The notes beneath the pieces are model-generated. The model made no database searches. It was not told the origin of the DNA and was given only the letters and a program-made list of their open reading frames with translations. A DNA stretch of 64,000 bases from Heterohyrax brucei. Taxonomy: Eukaryota; Chordata; Mammalia; Hyracoidea; Procaviidae. Made by a program: the position numbers and the translations under genes. The stretch's first letter is position 1, and every line of letters starts with the position of its first letter. The DNA is taken from positions 87,070,001 to 87,134,000 of the forward strand of contig CM053148.1 in assembly GCA_028571685.1 (NCBI GenBank), in the 5' to 3' direction. Shown here in pieces: positions 8,346 through 19,769 of this stretch.

Positions 8346-8374
8346 GAATGGGGAGGAAAATTAAAGACGCCTTA

Positions 8375-8530
8375 AAGCCCCAAACAGAGCCACTGCTGTC
8401 GAGTTGATTCCAACTAATACTGACCTTGCAAGACAGAGTAGAACGGCTCAACAGAGTTTCCGAAGAGCATGTGGTGGATTTGAACTGTTGATCTTTTGGT
8501 TAGCTGCCAAAATGTGCCACCAGGGCTCTA
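8375..8530 (-). repeat. AfroSINE
   Basis: Minus copy with 'CACTGCTGTCGAGTTGATTC', 'GACAGAGTAGAACGGC' and the head complement 'GCCACCAGGGCTC'. Confidence 0.88.
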
Positions 8531-8574
8531 AAGGACAGGTTACAAAATAGTGAAATGCAAATTGTGAGCAAATA

Positions 8575-8960
8575 CAACCCCAAATCCAACGTACTGCCAT
8601 CGAGTCAGTTTAGACTTGTGACAACCACATGTATCACAGAGAAGGACTGTGCTCCACAGAGTTTTCTTGATTGTAATCTTTTATGGGGAAAACTCTGGTG
8701 GTGTAGTGGTAAACTGCTGCATCTGCTAACCCAAAGTTCAGCAGTTCAAATCTGTCAGGCGCTCCTGGGAAACCCCCTGGTGCAGTTTCTACTCTGACCT
8801 ATAGGGTCTCTATGAGTGAGGATCAGCTTGATGGCAGTGGTTTTTTTCTTTTTTTGTTTTTATCTTTTAGGGAAGCAAATCACCAGGCCACTCTTCTTAA
8901 GCACTGCTGGATAGATTCAAATTTCCTCATCAAGGAGGGGAGGGCAGCAAGAACAAAAAT
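8575..8960 (-). repeat. AfroSINE longer subtype, split by another SINE
   Basis: The longer subtype carries an extra middle block, in minus sense 'AGATCACCAGGCC'. The left part is 8575-8682. The right part, 'GGAAGCAAATCACCAGGCCA' onward, is about 8866-8960. A plus-strand AfroSINE sits between them. Confidence 0.7.
8683..8865 (+). repeat. AfroSINE nested in another SINE
   Basis: Full plus copy from 'GGGGAAAACTCTGGTGGTG' to a T-rich tail. Flanks 'ATCTTTTATGGG' on the left and 'ATCTTTTAGGG' on the right look like its target duplication. Confidence 0.85.
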
Positions 8961-9411
8961 AAGTAATTCCCAGCCTTGAAGACAACCGTATGCAGATCCA
9001 AACGCTTGCTTTTCAAGAGAATGAGCTACTACATCTATATAGAAGAATGAGACAAAGAATGTGTCTCTGTTACGGTACTTAAACACTGTCAGGGAGAAGT
9101 TGGTCAGCTTTACTTGAGAGAAATGACTTTATTCTTCATCACCTTTCTGTGCTTTGCAGAATGGACTAGAGAGAGGGTGCAGCTGGTTCCAAGTTCTAGT
9201 TGACTACAACTGCATTAAGAGAAGTTGATATACATTTTTATGAATAATTTAAGTGATGGAATATTGTGATGATGATTTGATCATGGAATACATGATTTTG
9301 ACTTCTTTCGCTCCCCATCCTTGCCAACGTGCCATCTCTGAAATCCACTTTTATCTGAAACGTTCTGTACTGGTGACTGCCCAGTGGATCCTCATTTAAG
9401 GAATATTAAGA
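8961..9411. other. Repeat-poor stretch, nothing recognised
   Basis: No gene or repeat recognised. Confidence 0.45.
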
Positions 9412-9520
9412 GAATCCACCAGGCGCTCCTTGGAAACTCTATGGGCAGTTCTACTTTGACCTCTAGCTCGCTATGAGTCAGACCTGACTTGATGGCAGTG
9501 AGTTTTTATTTTGGCTGTTT
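9412..9520 (+). repeat. AfroSINE, 5'-truncated
   Basis: Starts inside the head at 'GAATCCACCAGGCGCTCC' and runs to the tail 'GGCAGTGAGTTTTTATTTTGG'. Confidence 0.88.
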
Positions 9521-9529
9521 GTTTTTTGA

Positions 9530-9915
9530 GAGAAACTGCAGGGGTATCAGTGGTTCAGTGGTAGAATTCTTACCTTTCCAGGAAGACCCACGTTCAATTC
9601 TTGGCCAGTATGCCTCATGTCCAGCTACAACCCATTAGTCAGCAGAGGCTTGTGTGCTAGTGTGATGAATGAACAGGTTTTTGTGCAGCTTCCAGACTAA
9701 AACTGACGAGGAAAAATGACCTGAATGTCAATCTAATTCAGAAATGGACTCAAAGTCTACTCCCCCAAATCTGCTGCTGATGAACACCCTGTGAATCATG
9801 ACCCTATCACTGACCAATCAAAGAGGTGGGGCAGGACTGGGTAGCATTGTGTTCTGGTGTGTGTGGGGACTCCATAAGTTGGGGGCCAACACACCGAGAG
9901 CTAACCACAAGAGAA
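9530..9915 (+). repeat. tRNA-Gly-headed composite SINE
   Basis: The head at about 9541-9609 resembles tRNA-Gly: A-box TGGTTCAGTGG (9551-9561), 'TAGAATTCTTACCTTTCCAG', and B-box-like CGTTCAATTCT (9591-9601). The body follows with 'GTGCAGCTTCCAGACTAAAA'. The end, 'GGGGCAGGACTGGGTAGC' to 'GAGAGCTAACCACAA', resembles the RTE/AfroSINE tail. It is a retroposon, not a working tRNA gene: it is diverged and followed by about 300 bp of conserved SINE body. Confidence 0.65.
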
Positions 9916-9956
9916 ACATTTTGCCTTGGATTCCAAATTCCATGAAGCCACATCTC

Positions 9957-10036
9957 TTGCCAGCTTCCTTTCTCTAAACGGATTGAGATGCTGAGGTCTG
10001 AATGTCACAAGGATCAAGCAGAGTTTTTTCATGGAA
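9957..10036 (+). repeat. Local direct repeat, copy B
   Basis: Second copy of 8061-8143, with 'TTGCCAGCTTCCTTTCTCTA', 'GCTGAGGTCTGAATGTCAC' and 'GTTTTTTCATGGAAG'. Roughly 80% alike by eye. Confidence 0.7.
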
Positions 10037-10039
10037 GAT

Positions 10040-12029
10040 TTCCCAGGGAAGGTAAGACTTAAATAGCACATTCGATTGGGCTATTCTCGAGTGTTTTAAA
10101 ATGCAGACACTTCTGTGACAGTTAATCTATAGAATAAGTAGACATGTAAGGGGAACCTGGGCAGAAAAATCTGTCTAAAATGCATACCCTGGAGAAGTGG
10201 TGTTGGATAGAAGTGAGTAGAAGGAGAAAGAAAAAAGAAAGAAAACTTCAGTTACATAGTGATTTGATTCTTTCTCAAGCCTGTCCTCACTAAATACAAG
10301 AATAATAGCAATAGTAATAATAAAAGTATGTCTAAAATGTACGCACCCTGTCATGTCTGTTTTATACTTTATTTGTAAACAGCTTAGCACTGATTATTTC
10401 GCACTACCTCTAACTTGATGTGGAACTGTGCAAAGGAAGTACTTTTTTTTCCCTGCTAGAAACTTTTTCTCTAGTGTCTCACAATTCTGTACATTGAAGA
10501 GCTTCACATGTCTAAACAACCAACTCAACTCCAGTGAACACAAATCTTCTCCTGGCAAGGACTTTGACCTTGCTAAGGCAACTTTCCACTTTCTCCTCCC
10601 TCTAGCATCTCTGAGCCAAACTCTCCTATTTTTATTTCCTGTTATCAGCTTTGACCCTGAAGAAATAAGGTGAAAGGCAAAGTTCCAATCCCAAGAAACC
10701 CTGGAAATTCATTCTGTTCTGTTTCGCTTTAGCCCGAAGATTTCCCCCATGCTCTTTCAGGAATAAACAGTTTCGGGAAGCAATCTTTACAGTTATAATA
10801 GCTTGTGGCACTGGCAGCCTCTGAAACTGAAACCTCTCTAAAGTTCCCTTCTTCAGCCACTTGGGACTGAAAGATATTGTCATTCCATGCTTTCAGCTCT
10901 CCTGGGCTTGCTGTCTACGTTTCTCCTTGATTTTCTTTTTTCTTACTCACATCTATTTGAACCTATTTTGTGCCTATTACTGGAGCAAAATAAAACATCA
11001 GGCATCTCAAAGCTGTTTCTTAGCATACAAATGATGTATCAGTTTCTTAAAAATCTGTCTTTCTTTTGCCTTCATACACATTTGATACAGGCAGCCAGAG
11101 GCCACCTATGAATTTTCATTCATAGCTGGCTTCAAAGAAAGAACAGTCTATTACTTAGGTGGAAAATAGTGTTGCGAGGGAAACAGAGTTTTCTTTTCTT
11201 TTTCCTCCCCTGAATTCAACGTTTTCACTATCATCAGAAGAAGGTATTTGGGTGAAAGACATTGTCTAAGTAACTCTAGCTGTGAAAGTGAGAGCAAGAA
11301 TCAGAAATATCAATATATGTATTTGTCACCCTTGAAGACAACATTAGTGTCTAGAACTCCTGCGTGGATGTCATTCTCTTTGCCGGCACGCTGCTCTGTA
11401 TTTCTGTTGGACTCTGATGCGAAGGTGTATGTTCTATTTTTATTTTTTTTCAGATAGATGTGTACAGAGGCTAACCTAAAGATAAAAGATGAGGTTGCAA
11501 CTCTGTCTCGCCTTCTTTTCTAATCAGTTGCTTTGAATGTGCTTTCCCAGATTTGTTTCTTTGCTAGAAAGGAATTTATCTTCTTAACTATACTCTGATA
11601 CTGTGGCTCTCTTCTGTTCAGCAAACACAGCTTTCAGAAGTAGACTGGATATATGATAGGAGTGCTCTGTAAGCACAACTTGTTTGGTCATGAAAGACTA
11701 TTAGTTAGAAACCTGGAGAGTTAACTAATTCCCGCCTTGAAAAAAAAACAGTTTTTCGGGTGATTATTTTAGCCGTGCATGTTGGGTTCCACTGCTCTTT
11801 CAGCAGAGAGAAGACGCTGCTTCCTCCCCACCGCAGTATGGCTGTAATTTTCTCATTCATCAACACCGGAAAATTCCAAATCCCTTTTAACCTACTTATT
11901 GGCCTCTTGGAAATGCATCTGCATGAGTCATAGTAACTACTTCAGATACCTCCTTAAAAAAGAGAGATTTTTTTTTTTCATCTAGAAGATCTTAATTCAT
12001 CATTTTTTCCTTCTTTGCTTAAAGTCCAG
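10040..12029. other. Long repeat-poor stretch, no gene seen
   Basis: About 2 kb without a recognisable mobile element, which is rare in this window. Frames are short and lack protein resemblance. Regulatory DNA is possible but not shown. Confidence 0.5.
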
Positions 12030-12215
12030 TTCTTATCTATCCGTCTTCTATCATCTATCTAACTATCTATGTACGTATCATTTATCATCTATCTATCTCT
12101 ATCTGCCTACCTATCAACTATCTATCACCTATCTCTATCTGTATATCGATTGGTCCATCCGTCCGTCCGTCCGTCCGTCCTCCTCCTCCTTCTTCTTCTT
12201 CTTCCTTTTTCAAGA
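12030..12215. repeat. Stacked short tandem repeats
   Basis: TATC-type tetranucleotides run from about 12035, followed by exactly five GTCC units at 12161-12180, then TCC units, then TTC units. Four repeat phases share one pyrimidine-rich strand. Confidence 0.95.
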
Positions 12216-12639
12216 GTCTGATGTCTTCGAAAACCCTTTTAATCATAAGAAACTGAGTTTTACATATTGTTGAAATACCAAGAATTTTGTTTTGCAAAAT
12301 GTTAACTAGCATATAGATGTTCACAGGCAAAATTTATGATGTTCAGTTAAAAAAAAATGATGTAACTACATGCCACAAAAAGGTCATAAAGAAGATACTG
12401 GTTTGGGAATTAATTTCATTTAAGCATAGACCAGTCAGGGGGAAAACAAAAACACCAAAAACAAATTGCTTGTATACAGATAAACTGAGAAACTTGGGGA
12501 AAAAAAAACTGTTGCACAGGAATAAAGTGTGAATGATGAAATAATGTACGTGAAAATTCTTATGAATTTAAATCAGGTATTGTTTTTTTCTTATGTTGAA
12601 ATCTGAAAGTGCATTAGTGTATTTCTTAAAACCTGAAAC
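12216..12639. other. Nothing recognised
   Basis: AT-rich unique-looking sequence with no supported gene or repeat. Confidence 0.45.
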
Positions 12640-12800
12640 TACAACAATGAAAGTCCATTGCTGTTGAGTCATTTCTGACTTAATACCAAGCCTACCACAG
12701 AGTAGAATTGCCCCAGGGGAATTCCAAGGAGCAGCTGTTGGATTCAAACTGCCAGCCTTTTGGTTAGCAGCCAAGCTTTGGGAATAGTAATCTCAGGGCA
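12640..12800 (-). repeat. AfroSINE
   Basis: Minus copy with 'CACAGAGTAGAATTGCCCC', 'CCAAGGAGCAGCTGTTGG' and 'CCTTTTGGTTAGCAGCC'. The terminal head is degraded. Confidence 0.87.
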
Positions 12801-13129
12801 CCTTTAAGATCAATGTTGGAAGGTTGCCTTGGCTAGACAGGGTTCTCAAAAGCTGAAAGTCGTTTTCAGTTCTTCAATGTCTGGCTTTCTAGAACTAGCA
12901 AGGTGCTTTGTTTTGTTTTCAGCTGAATTATAAACTTGCTGGGAAGGTACTCATCTTTTCATTTTAATTATAACCAATAACATTAATAGTTTGTTCCTGC
13001 TTCCATTCTTTCCTATCTTCTAGTCTATTATTTACACAGCAGCAAAATTCTCTTGAAAATCGTACTTTCTGTTTTGTCATTCTTTAAAATTTTTAACTTC
13101 AAATAGTATCGAAATCCCTTACCTTGGCA
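12801..13129. other. Nothing recognised
   Basis: No gene or repeat recognised. Confidence 0.4.
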
Positions 13130-13560
13130 TAGAAATCCATATTTCCTTCTAAAACTCAGCTCATGCCATTGTCCCTGATGCCCATTCTGCAATGTTCCAA
13201 GTGATCTTCCTCTCTCCTTGAATATTCCACATTTGTTTGTGTCCCAAGGCCTTGCTGCCAGCTGTTTTAACACCTGGAATGTGTTTCCCACCAAATAATT
13301 TTATAGCCTTTTTTTTTTTTTTTTGGCCATGAAGCCTCTACTCAAATGTCATTCCTCCAAGTGGCTATACATTTGTACATGAAGGAGATGAGTAAGTCTC
13401 TATTAATCTGATTATTTTCTTTATGGCATTTGTCACTGCCCAAAGCTAGATGATTTATTGCTCTACTTGATTGATGACTGCCATCCATTTTCACAAAACT
13501 CTCACCTCTGTGACACAGGGATCTTATCTATCATTATTACTTTGTAATAATTGTTTCCAT
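13130..13560 (+). repeat. L2 LINE fragment
   Basis: L2 landmarks in plus sense: 'CCAAGGCCTTGCTGCC', 'CTGGAATGTGTTTCCC', 'CTCAAATGTCATTCCTCC' and 'GGCATTTGTCACTGCC'. Confidence 0.6.
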
Positions 13561-13569
13561 TTTGGTTGT

Positions 13570-14340
13570 TGTTGAGAGCATGTATAGTAGAATTTATTCC
13601 AATTCAACAATATTCGCATATAAAATTCATTGATGCTGATTACATTCTTTGAGTTGTGTAACCATTCTCATGCTCCTTTTCTGAGTTGATCCTAATATTC
13701 TGAATTTTTGTTGTCAGTTTGATCCCATACAGATATTGGAAGAGCATAACACTCAAGGTAGACATTCCTAACTAGTTAAGCTAAGGAACCGTTTCATTTT
13801 AAGAAGAATTTGGAGCTCATCTTTGGTTTAAGATAAAAATGTAAAGATTATCCCAAGGCAGTAGTTTCAAGCATTCAGTTTTCTATCCTCCATGGATCCA
13901 GGAAATCTGGATTCCATGAAAATTTGAAATTCTGTTCTTAGTTTTCCCCCTTTTGATCAGAATTCCTGTGTGTAATCTTTGATCAAAATGTTTAACAGTG
14001 GTAGCTGGATACCATCCAGGTTTTCTGGTCTCATGGCAAAATTGCTCATGGAGGCCTGTGATCACTGGCCAGTGGAGTCCAACTGTTCATGGAGGCTCCA
14101 TTTTCTCTTTGTTTTCCTGACCCTCGTTCTTCTTTTGTTGCTCCAGACAAATAGAGGCCAGTTGCGGTAACCTGGATGGTTGCTTGCAAGCTTTTAAGAC
14201 CCACGTACGACACAAGCTAGGAGACTGAACAGAGGCACTTAACATGCTATTAAGTCTACTAACAGGAATATCTCAGAAAGTCACAACTAAACTTTCAAGC
14301 CAAGCAACTAAATCCCATGAGGTGTTTCATTGTATGTAAG
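13570..14340 (-). repeat. Afrotherian L1-type 3' UTR repeat
   Basis: Contains 'GATCAAAATGTTTAACAGTG', 'GGATACCATCCAGG', 'TTGTTGCTCCAGAC' and 'GCAAGCTTTTAAGACCC'. Blocks from its left half recur on the other strand at 17290-17799 plus 19436-19565, which defines it as a dispersed family. I read it as the 3' UTR of an L1 lineage; that attribution is from memory. Confidence 0.5.
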
Positions 14341-14794
14341 TAACTAAGCAGTTACTCTTTTTTTGTTTGTTGTTCTTGCAAGTACATCTTTCACACAATG
14401 TATTTGTAAATTCAACTTTTTACAGGTGTGCAACTTACTAGCATGAATAGTGTTAACCAACTGTGCAATCCAATCCTTAACAACTGCCATTTTTCCCATC
14501 ACTATAAATTGAAAGTCAGTACTGCACAAGAAACAACCCCCTGGAGGCTTCATCTATTATGATGAAAGTCTTTAATCTCAGTACCTAGAGTAGTTCCTTG
14601 CACATAGTACCTTCTTATTCTATATTTTATGAATGAAAAAAATAACTGGATGGGAGCCAAGTGTACCTTCAAAAGTTATTTTGTAAAAGATTGAGCTAAA
14701 GAAAATACCTAAAACTTTCCAGCTTTCCTTTCTCTCTCTAAATCAATAATCTTACAACTCGCTTTTCTCTTTTGTACTGACTCCGTGAATCAGT
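14341..14794. other. Nothing recognised
   Basis: No gene or repeat recognised. Confidence 0.4.
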
Positions 14795-15140
14795 CAGTCG
14801 TTCTGACAGACAACCAATATTTTTAATAGCCCTGCAGTGCTAGGCTGGGGTTATAGGGTGAACAAGCCAAAACTCTGAGAACTTCTGACTCATAGAGCTT
14901 TTATTCTGGTGGAGAACAGTCTGTATAAAATAAAAAATCAAACCCCTTGTATCTAGAGAATATTTTGTATGATAGGTAGATTTTATATGCTAGATAGTGT
15001 TATAAATCTCTAAATAAGAGACCTTTGGGTGCAGCTTCACTGAAGTAATGGCACACTCAAAATGAAATCCCCTTAAAATAGCCTATATTTTAAATTTCTC
15101 CTTTGATTGGTTGAGTGCTACAGATATCTGTGTTAAATTT
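14795..15140 (+). repeat. Ancient LINE-type 3' fragment
   Basis: Resembles a common ancient mammalian repeat: 'CTAGGCTGGGGTTATAGG', 'AACAAGCC', 'TAGAGCTTTTATTCTGGTGG'. A second fragment of this type is at 52380-52530. The exact family is uncertain. Confidence 0.4.
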
Positions 15141-15284
15141 AATCTTATGGAAGTGGGGGATTAAGACAATTTGGGAAAAATAATTTGTACACGTTTAACT
15201 ATACAGACAACTGTGCTACTTCTTTAAATTACGTTCTCCACTACAGATCTGAGTTTTAAACGTTTACTGTCAAGAATTGAACTA

Positions 15285-15605
15285 TTGTTCTTAGGTATCA
15301 TCGAGTCTGTTGTAGTTACAGTACTCAACTTTGCAATCTTCCCCTTAATCAACGCAATATTTCTGTCACCATGAACTCCTCTGTTCCCATTCCCTCCCAT
15401 CCCTGTTAGCCACTAAGAAACTTTGTTGTTTGTTAGTTGATTAGTTTCTATACTTTTGCGTTTTCTTGTCTTTTTATGTAAGTGACATCACACAGTATTT
15501 GTCCTTTTGTGATTGACGTACTTCACTCATTAGGATGTTTTCCAGCTCCATCCATGTTGTGGCATGTATTAGGATTTCATCTCTCCTGTTGGGTGAGTAA
15601 TATGC
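15285..15605 (-). repeat. L1M-type LINE fragment
   Basis: Complement of an old L1 end: 'CACTAAGAAACTTTG', 'GTGACATCACACAGTATTTG', 'TTTTCCAGCTCCATCCATG' and 'TTGTGGCATGTATTAGGATT'. Confidence 0.65.
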
Positions 15606-15611
15606 AGTTAT

Positions 15612-15725
15612 TGTTGTTGTTTTTAGGTGTCATCAAATCAGTTCTGACTCACAGTGACCCTATGAACACCAGAACAAAACATGGCCCAGTCCTGCGCCAT
15701 GCTCACGTTTTTATGCTTAATGTAT
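15612..15725 (-). repeat. RTE/composite-SINE tail fragment
   Basis: Contains 'TCTGACTCACAGTGACCC' followed by 'AACACCAGAACAAAACATGG' and 'CAGTCCTGCGCCATGCTC', the arrangement seen at RTE LINE 3' ends elsewhere in the window. Confidence 0.65.
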
Positions 15726-15889
15726 TCCGTGGTACATTTTAACGAAAATATAGCTTGCCACACACATTATAACTAAGTATTTAATTGATTGTGCTGTTAT
15801 GATCCTTCGGGATGACTACGAAGTGTTTATCTGAATTGTACACAGTGCTGATCTATGTGTGTTGAATTCAAGTTGAAGGAGACTTAGTA

Positions 15890-16080
15890 GTTTTATTAAA
15901 TATGTTATAGGCTCAGCTGCTAACATAAAGGGGGGAACCAGAGGTTCTTCACAAGAAAGGCCTGGTGATCTACTTCTGAAAAATCAGCCACTAAAAACAT
16001 TATGGAACACAGCTGTTCTCTGACACAGGTGGAGTGGCTATGAGTTGAGGTCAACAGTTGACTGGTTACAAAATTAACAG
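15890..16080 (+). repeat. AfroSINE longer subtype
   Basis: Diagnostic middle block 'AAGGCCTGGTGATCTACTTC' and 'AAAATCAGCCACT', followed by the usual tail region. The head is degraded. Confidence 0.75.
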
Positions 16081-17289
16081 ACATATATAAAAGCAATAGA
16101 CTTTTATCTCAGGATCTGATATTTTTAGGGTAGGATCTGCACTTTATATTTAACAGAAGAGTTTCCTGATAAAATACTAAAAATATCCCCAATGCCTTAC
16201 ACAGGAGGAGTTTGTATAAGAACTACCCACTATGTAATGGAATCAAATACAGGAAATGTGTATGCCTTCATTATGGAGATGATGAGATATAAATATAACT
16301 AGTTAATCTCAGGTTTTTGTGATACCTAACACTTTAAAAAACCTTTGGCATAAACGTTTAAACTGTCTTTGAAATAAATGAGTGCTTTTATGTAACATCA
16401 ACTGTTTTTTCTTTTTTCGAGGAAAAGTGATTTCAGATATATTCAACAGTCACCACACTTCTCTTATCTGTGTGTGTCATACAATTGTTAGACAGTGTAA
16501 TATTGCTATGCCACTCAAAAGTGTCAAGTAGTCCCTACCATGTGTACGTAATTGACCCTAAAGGGCATCTTTTAGGATTAGATGTGTTTCTACCACTTCC
16601 TTTTTTTCTTCTCTCTAATCTCTACCAAGAGTTTAGTACCAGAGAGACAGACATAATTTTATTTTATATAGAGAGTTTTGACTATCTTTATTTCAGAGTT
16701 TATATTTGAAATGTGTCATAGGTACATTGTAGTCAAAAGGATATTTGGAAACAACTGAGATTATTAAACCATTTTATATGGGAAATTAAGACAAATTTTA
16801 AATTGGCAATATATAGAATTTAATGTTAAACTTTGGCTATAGTTTCAAGCACATTACTTGGGAATTGAAGAGCACTGGAGGAGTTAGAACTTTTATTTAT
16901 TTCACTATATTTGAATATTAAGTTTGTATCTTAAATTTTCAATGAGATAAGAAGTACTGCATGAAAGCATAGTTATACTACAATAATCAAATACCAAATA
17001 CTAACGGATAAAATGTATATTAAATAAACAAATACTAACTCAAAACTAATTCTATTTTCAAAGCAAGAAAACACTGAAAAGATTACACAAAATCATCTAG
17101 CTTAGAATGCATATATGTTGGGGGAATTTACTGTCTGACAGAAAATACATGGGTTTGTATTTCCTTCTTTTTATTCTCCTTTTCTTGAGACAAACTGTTG
17201 TTTTATTGACTAAGAAATATTTCCATGTTAACTGGGATTCAATCAGTTTAAAAAATACTAATTCTTTAATTTTCTGTATCTTCCTGTGA
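16081..17289. other. AT-rich stretch, nothing recognised
   Basis: About 1.2 kb with no recognised mobile element or gene. Confidence 0.45.
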
Positions 17290-17799
17290 AAGCTTGTTTT
17301 TACTTTTATTTTTAATTGTTTCTTGTGAGTCCCTGCCTCTGAGTAGAGTTCATGGACTCACCAATTTCCAGAAGAAGGAGAACTTTATGTGATTATTTGG
17401 AAAGATCCCCAAAGCAGGTAGACTCCATTGAGCAGTTCTTGAATGTGGTTTAAGACCTCTGTCAACAACCATAAGACTAAAACAAAGGACTTTGTATGAA
17501 GCCTCACAGATATCAACTCGTGAAACTTGTGAGTGGCCATCCAAGACAGAAAAGTTGGTCTGTATTCTCGTGAATCAGCAGAGGAAGGAGACTCAGTGCC
17601 TGGAGAAGAAACTGGCCTGAGGGTCTGCTGGCATCCATGAATTGGTGCCTCCTTCCCCGTGAGATCAGAACTGGACGGTGCCCACTTAGCATTACAGAGC
17701 ATTTCAATCAATAAATAAGTAGATGAATTTTGATCAAAAGACAAAAAAAAAAAATATGGAACAGACTTTAAAATTTTTACAGAATTAAGACTTCCCTGG
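17290..17799 (+). repeat. L1-type 3' UTR repeat, left part
   Basis: Plus-strand relative of 13570-14340, sharing 'GTGAGATCAGAACTGGACGG' and 'GAATTTTGATCAAAAGAC'. It is cut by an L1 at 17797 and resumes at 19436. An A-run at 17741-17753 is internal to it. Confidence 0.5.
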
Positions 17800-19424
17800 T
17801 GGGCAAAAGAGATGGGCAGACACTTCACTAGAGAAGACATCCAGGCAGCCAAAAGACACCATGAGGAAATGCTGACAATTATTAGCTATCGGAGAAATCC
17901 AAATCAAAACTACAATGAGATATCACCTCAACACAGCCAGATTGGCCATAATCCAAAAATCAACAAATGCTGGAGAGGATATGGAGAGATTGGAACTCTC
18001 CTACACTGATGGTGGGATTGCAAACTGGTACAACCTCTTTGGAAAACAATCTGGCACTTCCTTAAAAAGTTGGAAATAGATGTATCACTTGATCCAGAAA
18101 TTCCACTGCTTGGAATTTATCCTACAAAAACAAGGGCTGCTGCACAAACAGACACATGCATACAAATGTTTATGGTAGCACAGTCCAAATAGCAAAAAGA
18201 TGGAATCAACCCAGATGCCCAACAACAGATGAGTGGGTAAACAAACTACAGTACCTATATTCAATGGAACACTATGCAATGATAAAAAACAATGGTGATT
18301 TTAGGAAACATCTCGTAATCTGGTTTCAATCGGAAAACATTATGCTGGGTGAAATTAGTCAGTGGCACAAGGACAAATATTGCACAAGACTCTGGCTATA
18401 AGGACTCAAAAATAGAGTTATGTATGAAAGAAAAGACTCTTTGATGGCTACAAGTGCAGGAAGGAGGGGTGAGAGTTGGCTATAGATTAGACAGCTAATA
18501 AAAATTTGGTTAGGTGAAAGGAGTAACAGCATACATTAGAAAGTAGATCAACTTAACTGACTTCAACATAAACTAAAAATTTTCCTAATCTTAACTCAAT
18601 ATAGCAAGTATAGAGTAGCAGGGGCAGGGTCTGGTGACTATGCTTTTGGGGGACATCGAGGTCAGTTGGCACATTAGCCTATCGCTGATAGAGTCATGCA
18701 TTCCGTACTGTTGAGTGGTGTCTGGGGTCTTAAAAGCTAACAAGCTGCCATCTGAGTTACACCAAATCGTCCCAATTCATCTGGAACAGATGATCACTGA
18801 GAACACCACAGACAGGGGGGAAAAAGAGCCCAGGAGACAGAAGAACACATGTAAATGGGAGACTGTATCAACATGTGACCAGAAGAACTAGATAGTGCCT
18901 GGCCACCACCAAGGGCAACTGTGATGGGGCACAAAATGTTGAGACCCTGTGGCAACATGAGAAAAAGACAGGTGCAACTCCAGAACTCTGTTAAAGGCCA
19001 CAGTTGATGGTGCGATAATCTGGGAGATCCCCTGGGAGCATGGCCCCTAGACTTGCTACTGCCCCTGTCCAGAAAACACCACTGAGGTCAACTGTTCAGA
19101 CAGGAATGGACTGGATTCAGGGACACAATATAACCATATGGTAGGCGTACTTTGTGGTTCTATGTATTTATAGGAGGCTGTCCTACTGGTCTTTTTTGAG
19201 ATAGGAAGTAAAAGGGTGGAGAGGAAGGGGCGTGGGCTTGTTAAGAAGATAGGACAAGTATGAAATGAGAAGTTGGAGTGTGCCGTCACAGGGCAAGGAG
19301 AGCAGAGAAGCTGTAGATAGGCATGCAAAATTGGTTTAGATTGTATACTTTCACTTAATCATAATAAAAAACAAACAAACAAACAAAAAAAAAAAAAAAG
19401 AAAGAAAAAAAAACAGAGACAGAG
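17797..19424 (+). mobile_element. 5'-truncated L1 LINE
   Basis: The last about 200 codons of ORF2 are readable in broken frames. The final part (18156-18401) contains RWNQPRCPTTDEWVNK and YSMEHYAMIKNNGDFRKH, the conserved L1 ORF2 C-terminus, and stops at 18399-18401. A roughly 950-bp 3' UTR follows, then AATAAA-like sequence and an A-rich tail to about 19420. Flanks AAGACTTCCCTGG (17787-17799) and AGACTTCCTGG (19425-19435) form the target duplication. Confidence 0.85.
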
Positions 19425-19435
19425 AGACTTCCTGG

Positions 19436-19565
19436 ATCTATTGAGACTGGAGAAACCCTTAAATCTATCACTCTGAGAAAATCTTCAAACTATGAATGAA
19501 AATGATCCCCTGAAGTCTGTTTTATGCTAAACAATTATTTAGCTAAATTAGTAAAAAAGAAAAAA
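19436..19565 (+). repeat. L1-type 3' UTR repeat, right part
   Basis: Continuation of 17290-17799, with 'GACTGGAGAAACCC', 'GAGAAAATCTTCAAACTATG' and 'CCCTGAAGTCTG'. Confidence 0.5.
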
Positions 19566-19769
19566 ATTATGACAAGTGCTAGTCTTTTGTTTTATTTATT
19601 TTTTTAAATTCCATTTTTTTATACTTTAAAAAAATTTATTAATTACAGTAAAAGAATAAAATTTCTAACATCTATCAACTATCTCATCTATGATAAACGC
19701 TCAGCCCCTGACCCACCCATGTAGTCAACACAATCATTTTCTTTTGTGGATAATTCTTTTGTTAAGTCC

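Noticed and set aside
9541-9609. Possible functional tRNA-Gly gene
   Set aside because: The head is diverged from tRNA-Gly and runs into a SINE body and tail seen elsewhere, so it is a retroposon head.
17741-17753. Poly(A) tail of a processed pseudogene
   Set aside because: The same repeat continues after the A-run and after the L1, so the run is internal to a dispersed repeat.
17385-17852. 155-codon minus frame
   Set aside because: Antisense to the L1-type UTR repeat and the start of an L1; its relative at 13570-14340 does not keep the frame.
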